Shown here: positions 44,149 through 52,183 of the stretch, piece after piece
How positions within the stretch are numbered: position 1 is the first letter of the stretch
Layout of the letters: each line of letters opens with the position of its first letter
Source of the DNA: Arthrobacter sp. FW306-2-2C-D06B
GTDB lineage: Bacteria > Actinomycetota > Actinomycetes > Actinomycetales > Micrococcaceae
Assembly: GCF_021789175.1 (NCBI RefSeq)
Contig: NZ_CP084560.1
Location: 3,658,001-3,722,000 of the forward strand
Direction: 5' to 3'
DNA: 64,000 nt
The notes under the pieces: model-generated
What the model was told of the DNA's origin: nothing
The model's database searches: none
Seen by the model: only the letters and a program-made list of their open reading frames with translations
Made by a program: the position numbers and the translations under genes

Positions 44149-44312
44149 TCGTAAGACCTTTGGCACTTCGCGGCGTGAACCCGGACTGTGTCCAGGAGCC
44201 AATCGGGACCACCCCTTAATGCCGGGGCGGCCTGTCCTGACCCGGGGCGTCTCTCGACGTTGGGGGTCGCTGGCATGTTTCCGCGAAGGAGCCTCAGCTA
44301 ACGAACGGCACC
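44149..44312 (-). ncRNA. M-box (ykoK-type) Mg2+-sensing riboswitch
   Basis: Read on the minus strand, the conserved M-box elements occur in order: CGTTAGCTGAGGCTCCT (near 44304-44288), AACGTCGAGAGACGCC (44261-44246), GGGTCAGGACAGG, TGGCTCCTGGACACAGTCC, and AGTGCCAAAGGTCTTACGA (ending near 44149). These match the core of the Bacillus M-box, including the closing stem of CGTTAG with the terminal TTACG. When Mg2+ is high, M-box RNAs fold and stop expression of the downstream gene. The next gene is the Nramp-family transporter. A GC-rich hairpin at about 44111-44150 may be part of the switch, but it lacks a U-run. Confidence 0.92.
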
Positions 44313-44324
44313 TTGCTCAATATA

Positions 44325-44356
44325 TATACCTCATTTTATCCGTATGAAACAATATA
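44325..44356. promoter_or_regulatory. Candidate operator/promoter between the riboswitch and the arsR gene
   Basis: This A/T-rich stretch separates two divergent transcripts. An inverted repeat TCAT-9-ATGA (44331-44347) with flanking TATA on each side resembles ArsR/SmtB-type operators, but it is imperfect. Both promoters must lie here or very close. Confidence 0.35.
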
Positions 44357-44359
44357 AGC

Positions 44360-44719
44360 ATGGATGCAGATAACGCTGTGTGCGGCCGGGAGCCGGACAG
44401 CCAGTACGTCGAGCTAGCCGTCGAGGTGTTTGCGATGCTCGCCGACGCCACCCGGGTTCGCATCATTCTTGCACTGCGCGACGGCGAGTTGCCCGTCAAC
44501 CAGCTGGCCGAACTGGTCCACAAATCCCAGGCAGCGGTGTCCCAGCATCTGGCCAAATTACGCCTCGGGCGTGTGGTCACCACGAGGCAAGCCGGAACCC
44601 GCGTGTACTACCGCCTCGCGAACGAGCACGTCCGCCAACTCGTCACCGATGCCATTTTCCAGGCCGAACACTCCCTTGACGGAACACCCCGCCACCACCA
44701 CGCCGACATCACTGACTAG
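44360..44719 (+). CDS. ArsR/SmtB-family metal-responsive repressor
   Basis: The 119-residue protein has a winged HTH (VFAMLADATRVRIILALRDG, LPVNQLAELVHKSQAAVSQH, LAKLRLGRVVTTRQAG and RVYYRL). The last helix carries D97 and H104 (TDAIFQAEH), and a HHH run at 112-114 follows. These are placed like the alpha-5 metal site of zinc/nickel sensors (D-x-H ... H-x2-H/E); the fit is approximate. It likely dissociates from DNA on metal binding. Usually such a gene precedes a metal exporter, but here the next rightward neighbour is on the opposite strand, so it may control itself and the divergent Nramp leader. Confidence 0.88.
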   Translation: MDADNAVCGREPDSQYVELAVEVFAMLADATRVRIILALRDGELPVNQLAELVHKSQAAVSQHLAKLRLGRVVTTRQAGTRVYYRLANEHVRQLVTDAIFQAEHSLDGTPRHHHADITD

Positions 44720-44805
44720 ATGTCGGCCGGGCGTGAGCCGGGCGCCCGCATGGGCGAGCCGCACCGCCGTCGTGGTTTCCCTCTAGCGGCGCTTCCGCCT
44801 TTCTG

Positions 44806-45615
44806 TCACGCTTTGACGTCCTGGCGTGGGAAGACGACGGCGGTCACCACGACGAAGCCGGCAATCCACAGGAGCGCTGCTCCCAGGGCCGCCGGATAAC
44901 CTTGGAGAGGCGTCGGGCCTACGAGGGGCACGGTGGTCCCCACGATGGTGTTGAACACCCGGCCCGGGAACCACTGGCTGACCTGCGGCAAAACCACCGC
45001 GATGATGCCTTCGACCACCAGGATGTAGGCCAGGGCGATCCCGACGGCGGCCGCGACCGAACGGGTGAGCACGGCGATGACCATGCCCAAGGCGCTCACC
45101 CCGATGAGGCAAAGCACCTCATTGCCCAAGAACGCCAAGAAGACCTGCAGCCCCTCCGGAGAGGTCCAGGCATCCGTCTGAATCCCCTGTCCCTGAGCGA
45201 CCACAAGGATGAATGTGCCGCTGATGAGCAGGGTGAGCAGCACCGCGAGCAGCACAAAAAGCACCAGCGCAAGCATTTTGCCCGCCAACCACCGCAGGCG
45301 GCGCGGCTCACAGACCAATAGGTTGCGCAGCGTCCCTTGCGACCATTCCGCGGCGAGATTGGCCGTCACCATCACCAGTGCGATGGCAATGATCACGGAG
45401 CGGGCTTGGCCAATGATCGAGACCAATCCCTGAGGTGTGGGGAACGCGGCAATCAGGCCGGTCATCTCACGGCCGGTGGCTCCGGATGCGATCTGGTGGA
45501 ACGTCAAATAAGCGATAAAGGTGCTCACCACCAACATCGCCCCCGCGACCGCCAAAACATTCCAGCGCCGAAACTTGAGCAGTTCGCTGCGAAACGCACG
45601 GATCACGGAAATCAT
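44806..45615 (-). CDS. ABC transporter permease (ABC-2 type)
   Basis: The 269-residue protein has six hydrophobic spans and the ABC-2 pattern of a short N-terminal cytoplasmic segment (AFRSELLKFRRWNVLAVAGA), a large early loop and four closely packed spans ending near PLQGYPAALGAALLWIAGFV. It forms the membrane channel of an exporter with the ATPase encoded directly upstream, overlapping it by 4 bases. The substrate is unknown; similar pairs export antibiotics or lipids, or support resistance. Confidence 0.85.
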   Translation of the reverse strand: MISVIRAFRSELLKFRRWNVLAVAGAMLVVSTFIAYLTFHQIASGATGREMTGLIAAFPTPQGLVSIIGQARSVIIAIALVMVTANLAAEWSQGTLRNLLVCEPRRLRWLAGKMLALVLFVLLAVLLTLLISGTFILVVAQGQGIQTDAWTSPEGLQVFLAFLGNEVLCLIGVSALGMVIAVLTRSVAAAVGIALAYILVVEGIIAVVLPQVSQWFPGRVFNTIVGTTVPLVGPTPLQGYPAALGAALLWIAGFVVVTAVVFPRQDVKA

Positions 45616-46529
45616 GAGCGGTCTCCTTTCAGCAGTGCCAGGAACAGCTGCTCGAGGCTGGCCTCCCTTACTCGGATGGTCAGGTCCGGCGCGCCGGCTT
45701 CCGCGGCCTGCCGGTTCAACGTCTCGGCAAAACCGGCAGAACAGGCGATGCGCAAGAGCTGATCCTCCCTCGTGACCGCATAGCCGGCCTCGCCCGCGAG
45801 TCTGGCCGCCAGATCCAACTGGACAGCGTCCTGGGCTTCGACCACTACTTCGACGCGTTGGGCCAACAGCTCCCGGGCCGGTCCGCAGAACAGCGCCTTC
45901 CCCTGATTGAGCATGATCAGCCAGTCGGTGAGCTGTTCCAACTCACCGAGCAAGTGACTGCTGAGCAAGATGGTTTTCCCCTGGCCGGCCAAACGGCGCA
46001 GCATCCCGCGCATCTCGATGATGCCTAGGGGATCAAGGCCATTGGCTGGCTCGTCGAGAATGAGCAGCTCCGGATCGGGCAGCAGGGCCATCGCCACCCC
46101 AAGTCGCTGCTTCATGCCCAGCGAATAGGTTCCCGCCCGGTCACGCCCCCGATCGGAGAGTCCCACCACTTCCAGAAGTTCGCTCACGCGGGAACGGGGA
46201 TAGCCACCAAGGCGGGCGAGCACCTCCAGATTGGTCTGCCCGGAGAGGCCCGGATAGAACGCGGGCGCTTCGACGAGCGGCAGGTAGCGCCCGACTTCAG
46301 GGAGCGAGTGGCCCAGAACCGTGGCGCTGCCCGCATCCGGCCGCACCAGCCCCAGGAGAAGGCGAAGGGTGGTCGTCTTGCCTGCCCCATTGGGACCGAT
46401 AAAACCTGCGATGGCACCCTTGGGCACGCGCATTGTCAGGCCGTCGACGGCGGTATGCCTGCCAAAGTGCTTGCTCAGGCCATGTGTTTCAATGGCGAAG
46501 ACTCCTGCGGGATCAGAGGAGAGGGACAT
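45612..46529 (-). CDS. ABC transporter ATP-binding protein
   Basis: The 305-residue ATPase shows Walker A GPNGAGKTT (45-53), the signature TYSLGMKQRLGVAMALLPDP, Walker B ELLILDEPANGLDP, and the D-loop and H-loop (ILLSSHLLGELEQL). It powers the ABC-2 permease downstream. A frame to 46610 would overlap the divergent gene; ATG 46529 starts where family homology begins, although its ribosome site is poor. About 80 C-terminal residues form the extra domain seen in antibiotic-exporter-type ATPases. Confidence 0.92.
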   Translation of the reverse strand: MSLSSDPAGVFAIETHGLSKHFGRHTAVDGLTMRVPKGAIAGFIGPNGAGKTTTLRLLLGLVRPDAGSATVLGHSLPEVGRYLPLVEAPAFYPGLSGQTNLEVLARLGGYPRSRVSELLEVVGLSDRGRDRAGTYSLGMKQRLGVAMALLPDPELLILDEPANGLDPLGIIEMRGMLRRLAGQGKTILLSSHLLGELEQLTDWLIMLNQGKALFCGPARELLAQRVEVVVEAQDAVQLDLAARLAGEAGYAVTREDQLLRIACSAGFAETLNRQAAEAGAPDLTIRVREASLEQLFLALLKGDRS

Positions 46530-46567
46530 AAGAAAGAATGTATCTTGAGGTAGCGGAGGGAAGTGTG

Positions 46568-47083
46568 ATGGAAACGAAACCGGCTGAAACAACCCTGCTC
46601 GACCGGACATTTCGCGTGAGCCTCATCCTGAAGGGCCTGGACGGTGTCCTGGAACTGATCGGCGGCATCCTCCTCTTAGTGGTCACGCCGAAACAAATCG
46701 GAGATCTGGTCCGGTTCCTCACCCAGCACGAACTCGCCCAGGATCCGCACGACTTCCTGGCGAACAGCTTGGTGCACCTGAGCTCCAACCTCTCAGGTTC
46801 GGCCACGCTGTTCGGCGCGATCTACCTACTGCTCCACGGCCTCGTCAAAATCGTCCTGGTCTGGGCTGTCCTGAAGGACAAGCTCTGGGCCTACCCGTGG
46901 ATGATCGCGTTCTTGCTGGTCTTCATCATTTACCAGGGCTATCGGATCGCCGTGGCCTTCTCCTGGGGCTTGGTCCTCCTGACGGCCTTCGACATCTTCA
47001 TCGTGTGGATCACGGCCCGCGAATACCGACTCCACCGGGCGCGAAATCAACAGCACTCCCCTTCTTCGCGGCCGGCCGACTAA
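46568..47083 (+). CDS. DUF2127 membrane protein
   Basis: The 171-residue protein starts at ATG 46568 behind GGAGGG (a longer reading to 46538 is less likely). The first segment LDRTFRVSLILKGLDGVLEL and IGGILLLVV, the central LFGAIYLLLHGLVKIVLVWA, and LWAYPWMIAFLLVFIIYQGY match DUF2127, a family of four-span membrane proteins of unknown function. It is divergent from the ABC exporter genes, sharing a very short promoter region of about 38 bases, so co-regulation is likely. Confidence 0.8.
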   Translation: METKPAETTLLDRTFRVSLILKGLDGVLELIGGILLLVVTPKQIGDLVRFLTQHELAQDPHDFLANSLVHLSSNLSGSATLFGAIYLLLHGLVKIVLVWAVLKDKLWAYPWMIAFLLVFIIYQGYRIAVAFSWGLVLLTAFDIFIVWITAREYRLHRARNQQHSPSSRPAD

Positions 47084-47213
47084 GGGACCGGCTCGCCGTC
47101 GAACTTTTTTGTCACCGTGGGTTCGTGGGTGCGGGCCCAGCGCTAGGTTCCGGAACGCAGCAGTGGGACCTCACCCACGATTTCAGCAGACGAGGGCCCT
47201 GGCAGGGAGCCTG

Positions 47214-47993
47214 CTACCCCTTGAAGACCGGTGCCCGCTTCTCCTGGAATGCCCGGAAACCCTCGGCGTAGTCTTCGGTCTTGCAGAGCCGCGCCTGCTC
47301 GTCGTTCTCTTCGGACATGGCGGCCCACAAACCAAGGCGCTGATCGCGGATATGGGCCACGAGTTCCTTGCTGGCCGTAAACGCACCGGTGGCACCAGCC
47401 GCGACCCGCTCAACGATGATCCGCGTGGCCTCCAGCAAGGCATCATCGGGCATGACCCTGCTGAACATTCCCTGCGCCACAGCCTCGGCGCCGCTGATCA
47501 GGTCCGCGGTGTAGATGAGGTCCAAGGTCCGGTGCATGCCCAGGCGTTCGGTGAAGTACCAGTGCCCGCCCGAGTCCAATGTGGCGCCCAGCTTCGCGAA
47601 CGGCGAACCGAACTTCGCGTTCTCCGCCACGTACACCACGTCCGTGGCGAGCAGCAGGCCGAGCCCGACGCCGAGGCACGCGCCATGCGCGGCCGCGAAG
47701 GTCGGGGTGGGGAAGGCTGCCATCTTCTTGAGCAGCGGCTCCACGAGCCCGTTCAAGTACGCCTTCGCATCGTCGCTCTCCGGCGTCACACCGGCAATGT
47801 CGCGTCCCGCGCAAAAGGCGCGGCCCTCTCCGCGGATGAGCAGCGCCCGCACCATTCCGCGGGAGGCGGCGGCAGCGGCGTCGTCGTACGCTCTATCCAG
47901 TTCCGCGAGGGCTGACTCGTCAAGCGAGTTCAGCTTTTCCGGGGCATTGAGGACAATTTCGGCGATGCCGTTGGCGATGGAGAGCTCGATCAT
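47214..47993 (-). CDS. Crotonase-family enzyme of phenylacetate degradation, PaaG-like isomerase
   Basis: The 259-residue protein shows the oxyanion-hole motif RAFCAGRDIAG, the second loop HGACLGVGLGLLLATD and the active-site stretch FGSPFAKLGATLDSGGHWYF. In place of the hydratase glutamate (PEI) there is SPFAK, while an Asp in LDSGG aligns with the catalytic Asp of PaaG-type ring-opening isomerases. It would therefore convert 1,2-epoxyphenylacetyl-CoA to the oxepin form. It is the last gene of the paa operon, 12 bases after paaE, behind AAGGA. A hydratase role (PaaF) cannot be excluded. Confidence 0.82.
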   Translation of the reverse strand: MIELSIANGIAEIVLNAPEKLNSLDESALAELDRAYDDAAAAASRGMVRALLIRGEGRAFCAGRDIAGVTPESDDAKAYLNGLVEPLLKKMAAFPTPTFAAAHGACLGVGLGLLLATDVVYVAENAKFGSPFAKLGATLDSGGHWYFTERLGMHRTLDLIYTADLISGAEAVAQGMFSRVMPDDALLEATRIIVERVAAGATGAFTASKELVAHIRDQRLGLWAAMSEENDEQARLCKTEDYAEGFRAFQEKRAPVFKG

Positions 47994-48004
47994 TCGTTTA
48001 TTCC

Positions 48005-49240
48005 TTAGACGTCGAAATCGACCGTGACGGATTCACTGGTGGGGTGGGACTGGCACGTCAGCACGTAGCCCTTGTCCAACTCATCCTGCTCCAAGGCGTA
48101 GTTCTCGTCCATGCTGACCGTCCCAGAGACCAGTTTGGCGCGGCACGTGCCGCAGACGCCACCGGCGCACGCGAACGGAACGTCCGGGCGGACCCGCAAG
48201 GCCGCATTGAGGATGGACTCCCGGGCGTGGGTCGGGCTGGCGACATCGCCGGTCAACCCATCCAGCTTGAAGGTGATCTTGAACGTGTCCTTCGACTCGT
48301 CCTCCACAACGGGCCGGCCGGCGTTGCCCTCGGGGCGGTCCGGGCGGCCGGTGGTGAAGAGCTCAAAGCGGACGTGCTCGGGTGCCACGCCACGGGCGGC
48401 GAGGGTATCCCGGCACAACTGGACCAGCTCGAACGGCCCGCACAGGAACCATTCGTCCACGTCCTGCGCGTGGATCGCGGTGCCCAGCAGCTGCTGCAGC
48501 TTCTCGGCGTCGATACGTCCCGTCATGAGCGGCGCAATGCGCTGCTCGCGCGACAACACGTGGTGCAGCGCCAGGCGCGACGGGTACTTGTCCTTCAGGT
48601 CCGCCAGTTCCTCGAGGAACATGACGTCCATGGCGGCCTTGTTGGCGTAGATCAGGTCGAAGCGCGTCTCCGGGTTCGCGGCCAGCAGGGTACGGGCGAT
48701 CGCGATCACCGGGGTGATGCCCGAACCGGCGGCGATGGCCACGAAGGATCCGGCGTCGCCGAACTCGCCCGCCATGTTCTGCGGATTGTTCATGGAGTTC
48801 ATGACGTTCTGCTGGACAGTCTTGCCGTCCTTGCCATGCTTGGAAATGAACGCACCCATGGGGCTCATGACGTCGAGGGTGTCGCCGGCCTTGAGTTCCG
48901 CGTTCGCCCACGTGGAGAAGATGCCGCCCAGGTCCTTCTTGATGGCCACGCGGATCTCGCTGCTGCCGTCCGCGAAGCTGCGCGGCTCTGCGCAGATGGA
49001 GTAGCTGCGGCGGACCTCATGGGGCTCCCCGCTCTCGTCAGGAAGGGTCGTCCGCAGGGCCACGTACTGGCCGGGAAGGTAGTCGTACTGGCCGGCAAGT
49101 TCCGCCGGAACATCGAACGTGACCTCGATGGCGTCTTCAGTCAGGCGGCGGACTTCCGAAACGCTGAGGGAATGAAAAGACGCACGACGGCGGCCGGTGG
49201 CCTGCGCTTGTTCGGCTGCGGTCTGGCGGACAACGGGCAT
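48005..49240 (-). CDS. paaE: Phenylacetyl-CoA epoxidase reductase subunit
   Basis: The 411-residue protein has an FAD-binding domain (HEVRRSYSICAEPR), an NAD-binding domain (AIAAGSGITPVIAIARTLLA, DEWFLCGPFELVQLCRD) and a C-terminal plant-type [2Fe-2S] ferredoxin domain. The cluster ligands are in FACAGGVCGTCRAKLVSG and, further on, VLTCQSHP. It passes electrons from NADPH to the PaaA di-iron centre. ATG 49240 behind AAGGAATC is preferred to a frame start at 49327 inside paaD. It is 40-50 residues longer than the E. coli protein, mostly at the N-terminus and in a loop around 120. Confidence 0.93.
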   Translation of the reverse strand: MPVVRQTAAEQAQATGRRRASFHSLSVSEVRRLTEDAIEVTFDVPAELAGQYDYLPGQYVALRTTLPDESGEPHEVRRSYSICAEPRSFADGSSEIRVAIKKDLGGIFSTWANAELKAGDTLDVMSPMGAFISKHGKDGKTVQQNVMNSMNNPQNMAGEFGDAGSFVAIAAGSGITPVIAIARTLLAANPETRFDLIYANKAAMDVMFLEELADLKDKYPSRLALHHVLSREQRIAPLMTGRIDAEKLQQLLGTAIHAQDVDEWFLCGPFELVQLCRDTLAARGVAPEHVRFELFTTGRPDRPEGNAGRPVVEDESKDTFKITFKLDGLTGDVASPTHARESILNAALRVRPDVPFACAGGVCGTCRAKLVSGTVSMDENYALEQDELDKGYVLTCQSHPTSESVTVDFDV

Positions 49241-49250
49241 GTCGGATTCC

Positions 49251-49805
49251 TTACAGGACTTTGAAGTAGTCGAACGGTTCCTTGCAGTCCTGGCAGACGA
49301 AGAGCGCCTTGCAGGACGTGGAACCAAAGCGGGTGAGTTCCTTGGTGTTCAGTGATGAACACTGGGGGCATTTCACGGCGAGGCTGAGCCGCACTTTGCC
49401 GGCGTGGCCGCCGGCTGCTGCCCTGCCACTTGGAGGTGCGATGCCGTATTCCTGCAGCTTGGCCTTGCCGTGCTCGGTCATCCAGTCGGTGGTCCAGGCC
49501 GGAGCCAGGACGAGCTCGACGTAGACGCTCGGGTAGCCCTCTTTGTGGAACGCGGTCTTGAGGTCATCGCGGATGGCGTCCATCGCGGGACAGCCCGAGT
49601 AGGTCGGCGTAATGGTGACCTGGACCGCGGGGACCAGCCCGCCGTCGTCGAACAATTGGACGTTCCGGAGGATCCCCAGATCCTCGATGCTGAGGACGGG
49701 AATCTCCGGATCGCAAACCGTGGCAGCAATCCCCCAGGCCTTCTGCTCGGCGGTTTGCTTGGTCTGTGTTGGTGTTTCTTGAAGGAACATGTCCACCACC
49801 GTCAC
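49251..49805 (-). CDS. paaD: Phenylacetyl-CoA epoxidase maturation subunit
   Basis: The 184-residue protein has an N-terminal MIP18/DUF59 domain (CDPEIPVLSIEDLGILRNVQ, TPTYSGCPAMDAIRDDL) and a C-terminal zinc ribbon (KCPQC ... CKALFVCQDC). PaaD is thought to help assemble the metal centres of the epoxidase. It starts at GTG 49805, overlapping the paaC stop by 4 bases. Family length is about 165, so this one is slightly long at its N-terminus. Confidence 0.92.
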   Translation of the reverse strand: MTVVDMFLQETPTQTKQTAEQKAWGIAATVCDPEIPVLSIEDLGILRNVQLFDDGGLVPAVQVTITPTYSGCPAMDAIRDDLKTAFHKEGYPSVYVELVLAPAWTTDWMTEHGKAKLQEYGIAPPSGRAAAGGHAGKVRLSLAVKCPQCSSLNTKELTRFGSTSCKALFVCQDCKEPFDYFKVL

Positions 49806-50770
49806 CAGCTTGCGCCGGGGTGTTCGCGGGCCAGCACCTGCATCTCGGCGAGCAGGTAGCCCAAATGCTCGGAATGCTTGCCCTGGCGTCCGCCACCCAA
49901 GGATTGCGGGATACGTTCGAGATTGAGTTCCTCGTCAAGGCCGGCTTCGCTCAGGATTTCGCCCGTGAGCTGGTCGAAGTCCGCGCGGAGGCTGGAGGGC
50001 TGCACGCCTGCTCCGCTTTCAGCGAGGCGGGCCGTGAGCTCGTCGTCTTCGAAGAGTTCTTCGACGTAGGGCCAGACGAGCTTGAACGCCCGGACGATAC
50101 GACGGCGGGACTCTTCCGTGCCGCCGGCAAGCCGGAGGACCCACTGCGCGCTGTGGTCGCGGTGGTAGTCGACCTCTTTGAGGGCCTTCGCCGCGATGGC
50201 TGCGATGGTGGCATCCGTGGATCCGGTCAGCCGCTTGTAGAGCTCGAACTGGTAGTAGCTCACGATGAATTGCCGGGCGATGGTGACGGCGAAGTCACCG
50301 TTGGGCTGCTCGAACAGGTGGGCGGAGCGGAATTCGTGCTCCCGGCGGAAGTACGCCAGATCGTCCTCGGACTTGTCCCATGCCGCGCCGGCGTAGGTGA
50401 GGAAGGAACGGGCGTGGCCGAGCTGGTCGAGCGCGATGTTGCCGAGGGCGACGTCTTCTTCGAGCTCCGGGGCACGGGAGATCCAGTGACCCAGGCGCTG
50501 CGCGAGGATCAGGCCGTCGTCGCCGATGCGCAGTGCGTATTCCGCGACGTCTTCGCTTGGCTTGACTTGTCCCTTGCGGATCTCGAGCGCGATGTCCTCG
50601 GGGCGCAGGGCGTTCCCGGGGGTGATGCGGGTGGCGCTTGCGGAACCGTCTCCGGAGGCACCTGCTCCCTTGACTCCGACGGAAATGTCGCCGTGGCCCT
50701 CGATGGCGAAGTCTTTGTTTTCGTTTGCGTTTGCGTTTGCGTTTGCGTTTGCGTTTGCGGGGGCGGTCAC
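49802..50770 (-). CDS. paaC: Phenylacetyl-CoA epoxidase structural subunit C
   Basis: The 322-residue protein is a ferritin-like PaaC (YALRIGDDGLILAQRLGHWI, VALGNIALDQLGHARSFLTY, KEVDYHRDHSAQWVLRLAGG). It stabilises the catalytic PaaA subunit. An unusual N-terminal extension of about 50 residues begins with six Ala-Asn dipeptides encoded by an exact hexanucleotide repeat, and then a Gly/Ser-rich stretch. Canonical homology starts near residue 55 (LRPEDIALEIRKG). A start downstream of the repeat is possible but has no clear ribosome site. The stop overlaps paaD and the start overlaps paaB. Confidence 0.93.
   Translation of the reverse strand: MTAPANANANANANANENKDFAIEGHGDISVGVKGAGASGDGSASATRITPGNALRPEDIALEIRKGQVKPSEDVAEYALRIGDDGLILAQRLGHWISRAPELEEDVALGNIALDQLGHARSFLTYAGAAWDKSEDDLAYFRREHEFRSAHLFEQPNGDFAVTIARQFIVSYYQFELYKRLTGSTDATIAAIAAKALKEVDYHRDHSAQWVLRLAGGTEESRRRIVRAFKLVWPYVEELFEDDELTARLAESGAGVQPSSLRADFDQLTGEILSEAGLDEELNLERIPQSLGGGRQGKHSEHLGYLLAEMQVLAREHPGASW
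50722..50757. repeat. Six exact copies of a hexanucleotide inside paaC
   Basis: CGTTTG is repeated six times without change (plus-strand sense), coding for Ala-Asn dipeptides near the N-terminus of PaaC on the minus strand. Because the unit is 6 bases, copy-number change alters length but keeps the frame. Confidence 0.9.
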
Positions 50771-51096
50771 AGGTGCTTCACGCCTTCGCTCTTGGTGTAA
50801 TACGTCGCGTGGCGGTAGTCCTTGCCCTGCGGGGACTCGAAGAAGGAACCCTTGGAATCCGGGTCGCTCGAGGAAATCGCATCGGCCGGGACCACCCAGA
50901 TGGACACGCCCTCGTTGCGACGCGTGTAGAGGTCACGGGCGTTGCGCAGCGCCATCGCCGCGTCGGGAGCGTGCAAGGATCCGGCATGGACGTGGGACAA
51001 GCCGCGGCTTGAGCGGACGAAGACTTCCCAGAGGCTCCAGGGAGTTTCGTGGGGTGCGTTGGCTTCGTTGGCCGGTGGCGTGACTGGGGTGCTCAT
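50767..51096 (-). CDS. paaB: Phenylacetyl-CoA epoxidase subunit B
   Basis: The 109-residue protein contains [20 protein letters not shown] and [20 protein letters not shown] with [12 protein letters not shown], the PaaB signature. PaaB bridges PaaA-PaaC heterodimers in the epoxidase complex. An N-terminal Pro/Ala-rich extension of about 18 residues is present. It is coupled on both sides by 4-base ATGA/GTGA overlaps, typical of this operon. Confidence 0.94.
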   Translation of the reverse strand: MSTPVTPPANEANAPHETPWSLWEVFVRSSRGLSHVHAGSLHAPDAAMALRNARDLYTRRNEGVSIWVVPADAISSSDPDSKGSFFESPQGKDYRHATYYTKSEGVKHL

Positions 51097-52088
51097 GCTG
51101 CGTATTCCTTCTCTGCTTGCTTGCGGGCGTACTCGGCGGCCGCTTCGCGGACCCAGGCGCCGTCGTCGTGCGCTTCACGGCGGCGCTCAAGCCGCTGCGC
51201 GTTGCAGGGACCCTTTCCGGCGAGAACGTCTTTGAACTCGTTCCAGTCCAGGGGGCCGTGCTCCCATTTCTTGGTTTCATCGTTGAAACGGATGTCCTTG
51301 TCCGGGAGCGTGAGGCCCAGGACCTTGACCTGCTCCACCATCATGCCCACGAAGCGGCTGCGGAGCTCATCGTTGCTGAACCGCTTGATGTTCCAGGCCA
51401 TGGACTGCTTGGAGTTGGGTGAATCGTCGTCGGGCGGGCCGAACATCATCAGCGCCGGCGCATACCAGCGGTTGACTGCGTCTTGGGCCATCTGCTTCTG
51501 CGCAGGCGTGCCGTTCGACAGTTCAAGGAGGATCTCGAAACCCTGGCGCTGGTGGAACGACTCTTCCTTGCAGATGCGCACCATTGCGCGTCCGTAGGGG
51601 CCGTAGGAAGCACGGCACAGGGGAACCTGGTTGCAGATCGCGGCACCGTCGACGAGCCAGCCGATCGCGCCCATGTCCGCCCAGGAAATCGCGGGGTAGT
51701 TGAAGATGGACGAGTACCGGGCCTTGCCGGCGATCAAGTCGCTGGTCATCTTGTCCCTGCTTTGGCCGAGGGTTTCCGCGGCCGAGTAGAGGTACAGGCC
51801 GTGGCCCGCCTCGTCCTGCACCTTCGCCATGAGGATGGCCTTGCGCTTCAGGCTCGGAGCCCTGCTGATCCAGTTGGCTTCCGGCTGCATGCCGATGATC
51901 TCCGAATGCGCATGCTGCGAGATCTGGCGGAGCAGGGTCTTGCGGTAAGCCTCCGGCATCCAGTCGCGGGGTTCGATGCGCGAGTCCTCGGAGATGATGC
52001 GGTCAAAGTACGCCTGACCGGCCTGTTCCCGCTCAAGCTCTTCGGGGGACAGCTCAGCGGGCACAGACTGCAGATTCTGCGATGCCAT
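51093..52088 (-). CDS. paaA: Phenylacetyl-CoA epoxidase catalytic subunit A
   Basis: The 331-residue protein is the di-iron oxygenase subunit. [40 protein letters not shown] and [20 protein letters not shown] carry the Glu/His iron ligands (E-x2-H patterns). It inserts oxygen into phenylacetyl-CoA to give the 1,2-epoxide. ATG 52088 behind AGGAG (TTTAGGAGCAACC) is the start; the longer frame to 52184 crosses the promoter. First gene of paaABCDE-crotonase, all co-directional with overlaps. Confidence 0.96.
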   Translation of the reverse strand: MASQNLQSVPAELSPEELEREQAGQAYFDRIISEDSRIEPRDWMPEAYRKTLLRQISQHAHSEIIGMQPEANWISRAPSLKRKAILMAKVQDEAGHGLYLYSAAETLGQSRDKMTSDLIAGKARYSSIFNYPAISWADMGAIGWLVDGAAICNQVPLCRASYGPYGRAMVRICKEESFHQRQGFEILLELSNGTPAQKQMAQDAVNRWYAPALMMFGPPDDDSPNSKQSMAWNIKRFSNDELRSRFVGMMVEQVKVLGLTLPDKDIRFNDETKKWEHGPLDWNEFKDVLAGKGPCNAQRLERRREAHDDGAWVREAAAEYARKQAEKEYAA

Positions 52089-52109
52089 GGTTGCTCCTAA
52101 ATATTTACC

Positions 52110-52121
52110 GACCGTTCGTTC
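52110..52121. promoter_or_regulatory. Candidate PaaR-type operator upstream of paaA
   Basis: GACCGTTCGTTC lies 22 bases upstream of the paaA start and is an imperfect dyad (GAxCG-2-CGxTC). TetR-type PaaR repressors bind related sequences in actinobacteria. No paaR gene is within the window, so the link is inference. Confidence 0.45.
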
Positions 52122-52183
52122 AGAATATGCGGAAGGCGCGAGATGCGTCAAGCGTTCGGGCCGGTTGGTGCGGCGCCTCCACA

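Noticed and set aside
44010..44276. 88-residue frame through the riboswitch
   Set aside because: It reads through the M-box core; only its last 20 codons have a ribosome site and these are reported as a possible leader.
50722..50757. On/off phase variation by the paaC repeat
   Set aside because: The unit is 6 bases, so gain or loss keeps the reading frame; only length variation is possible.
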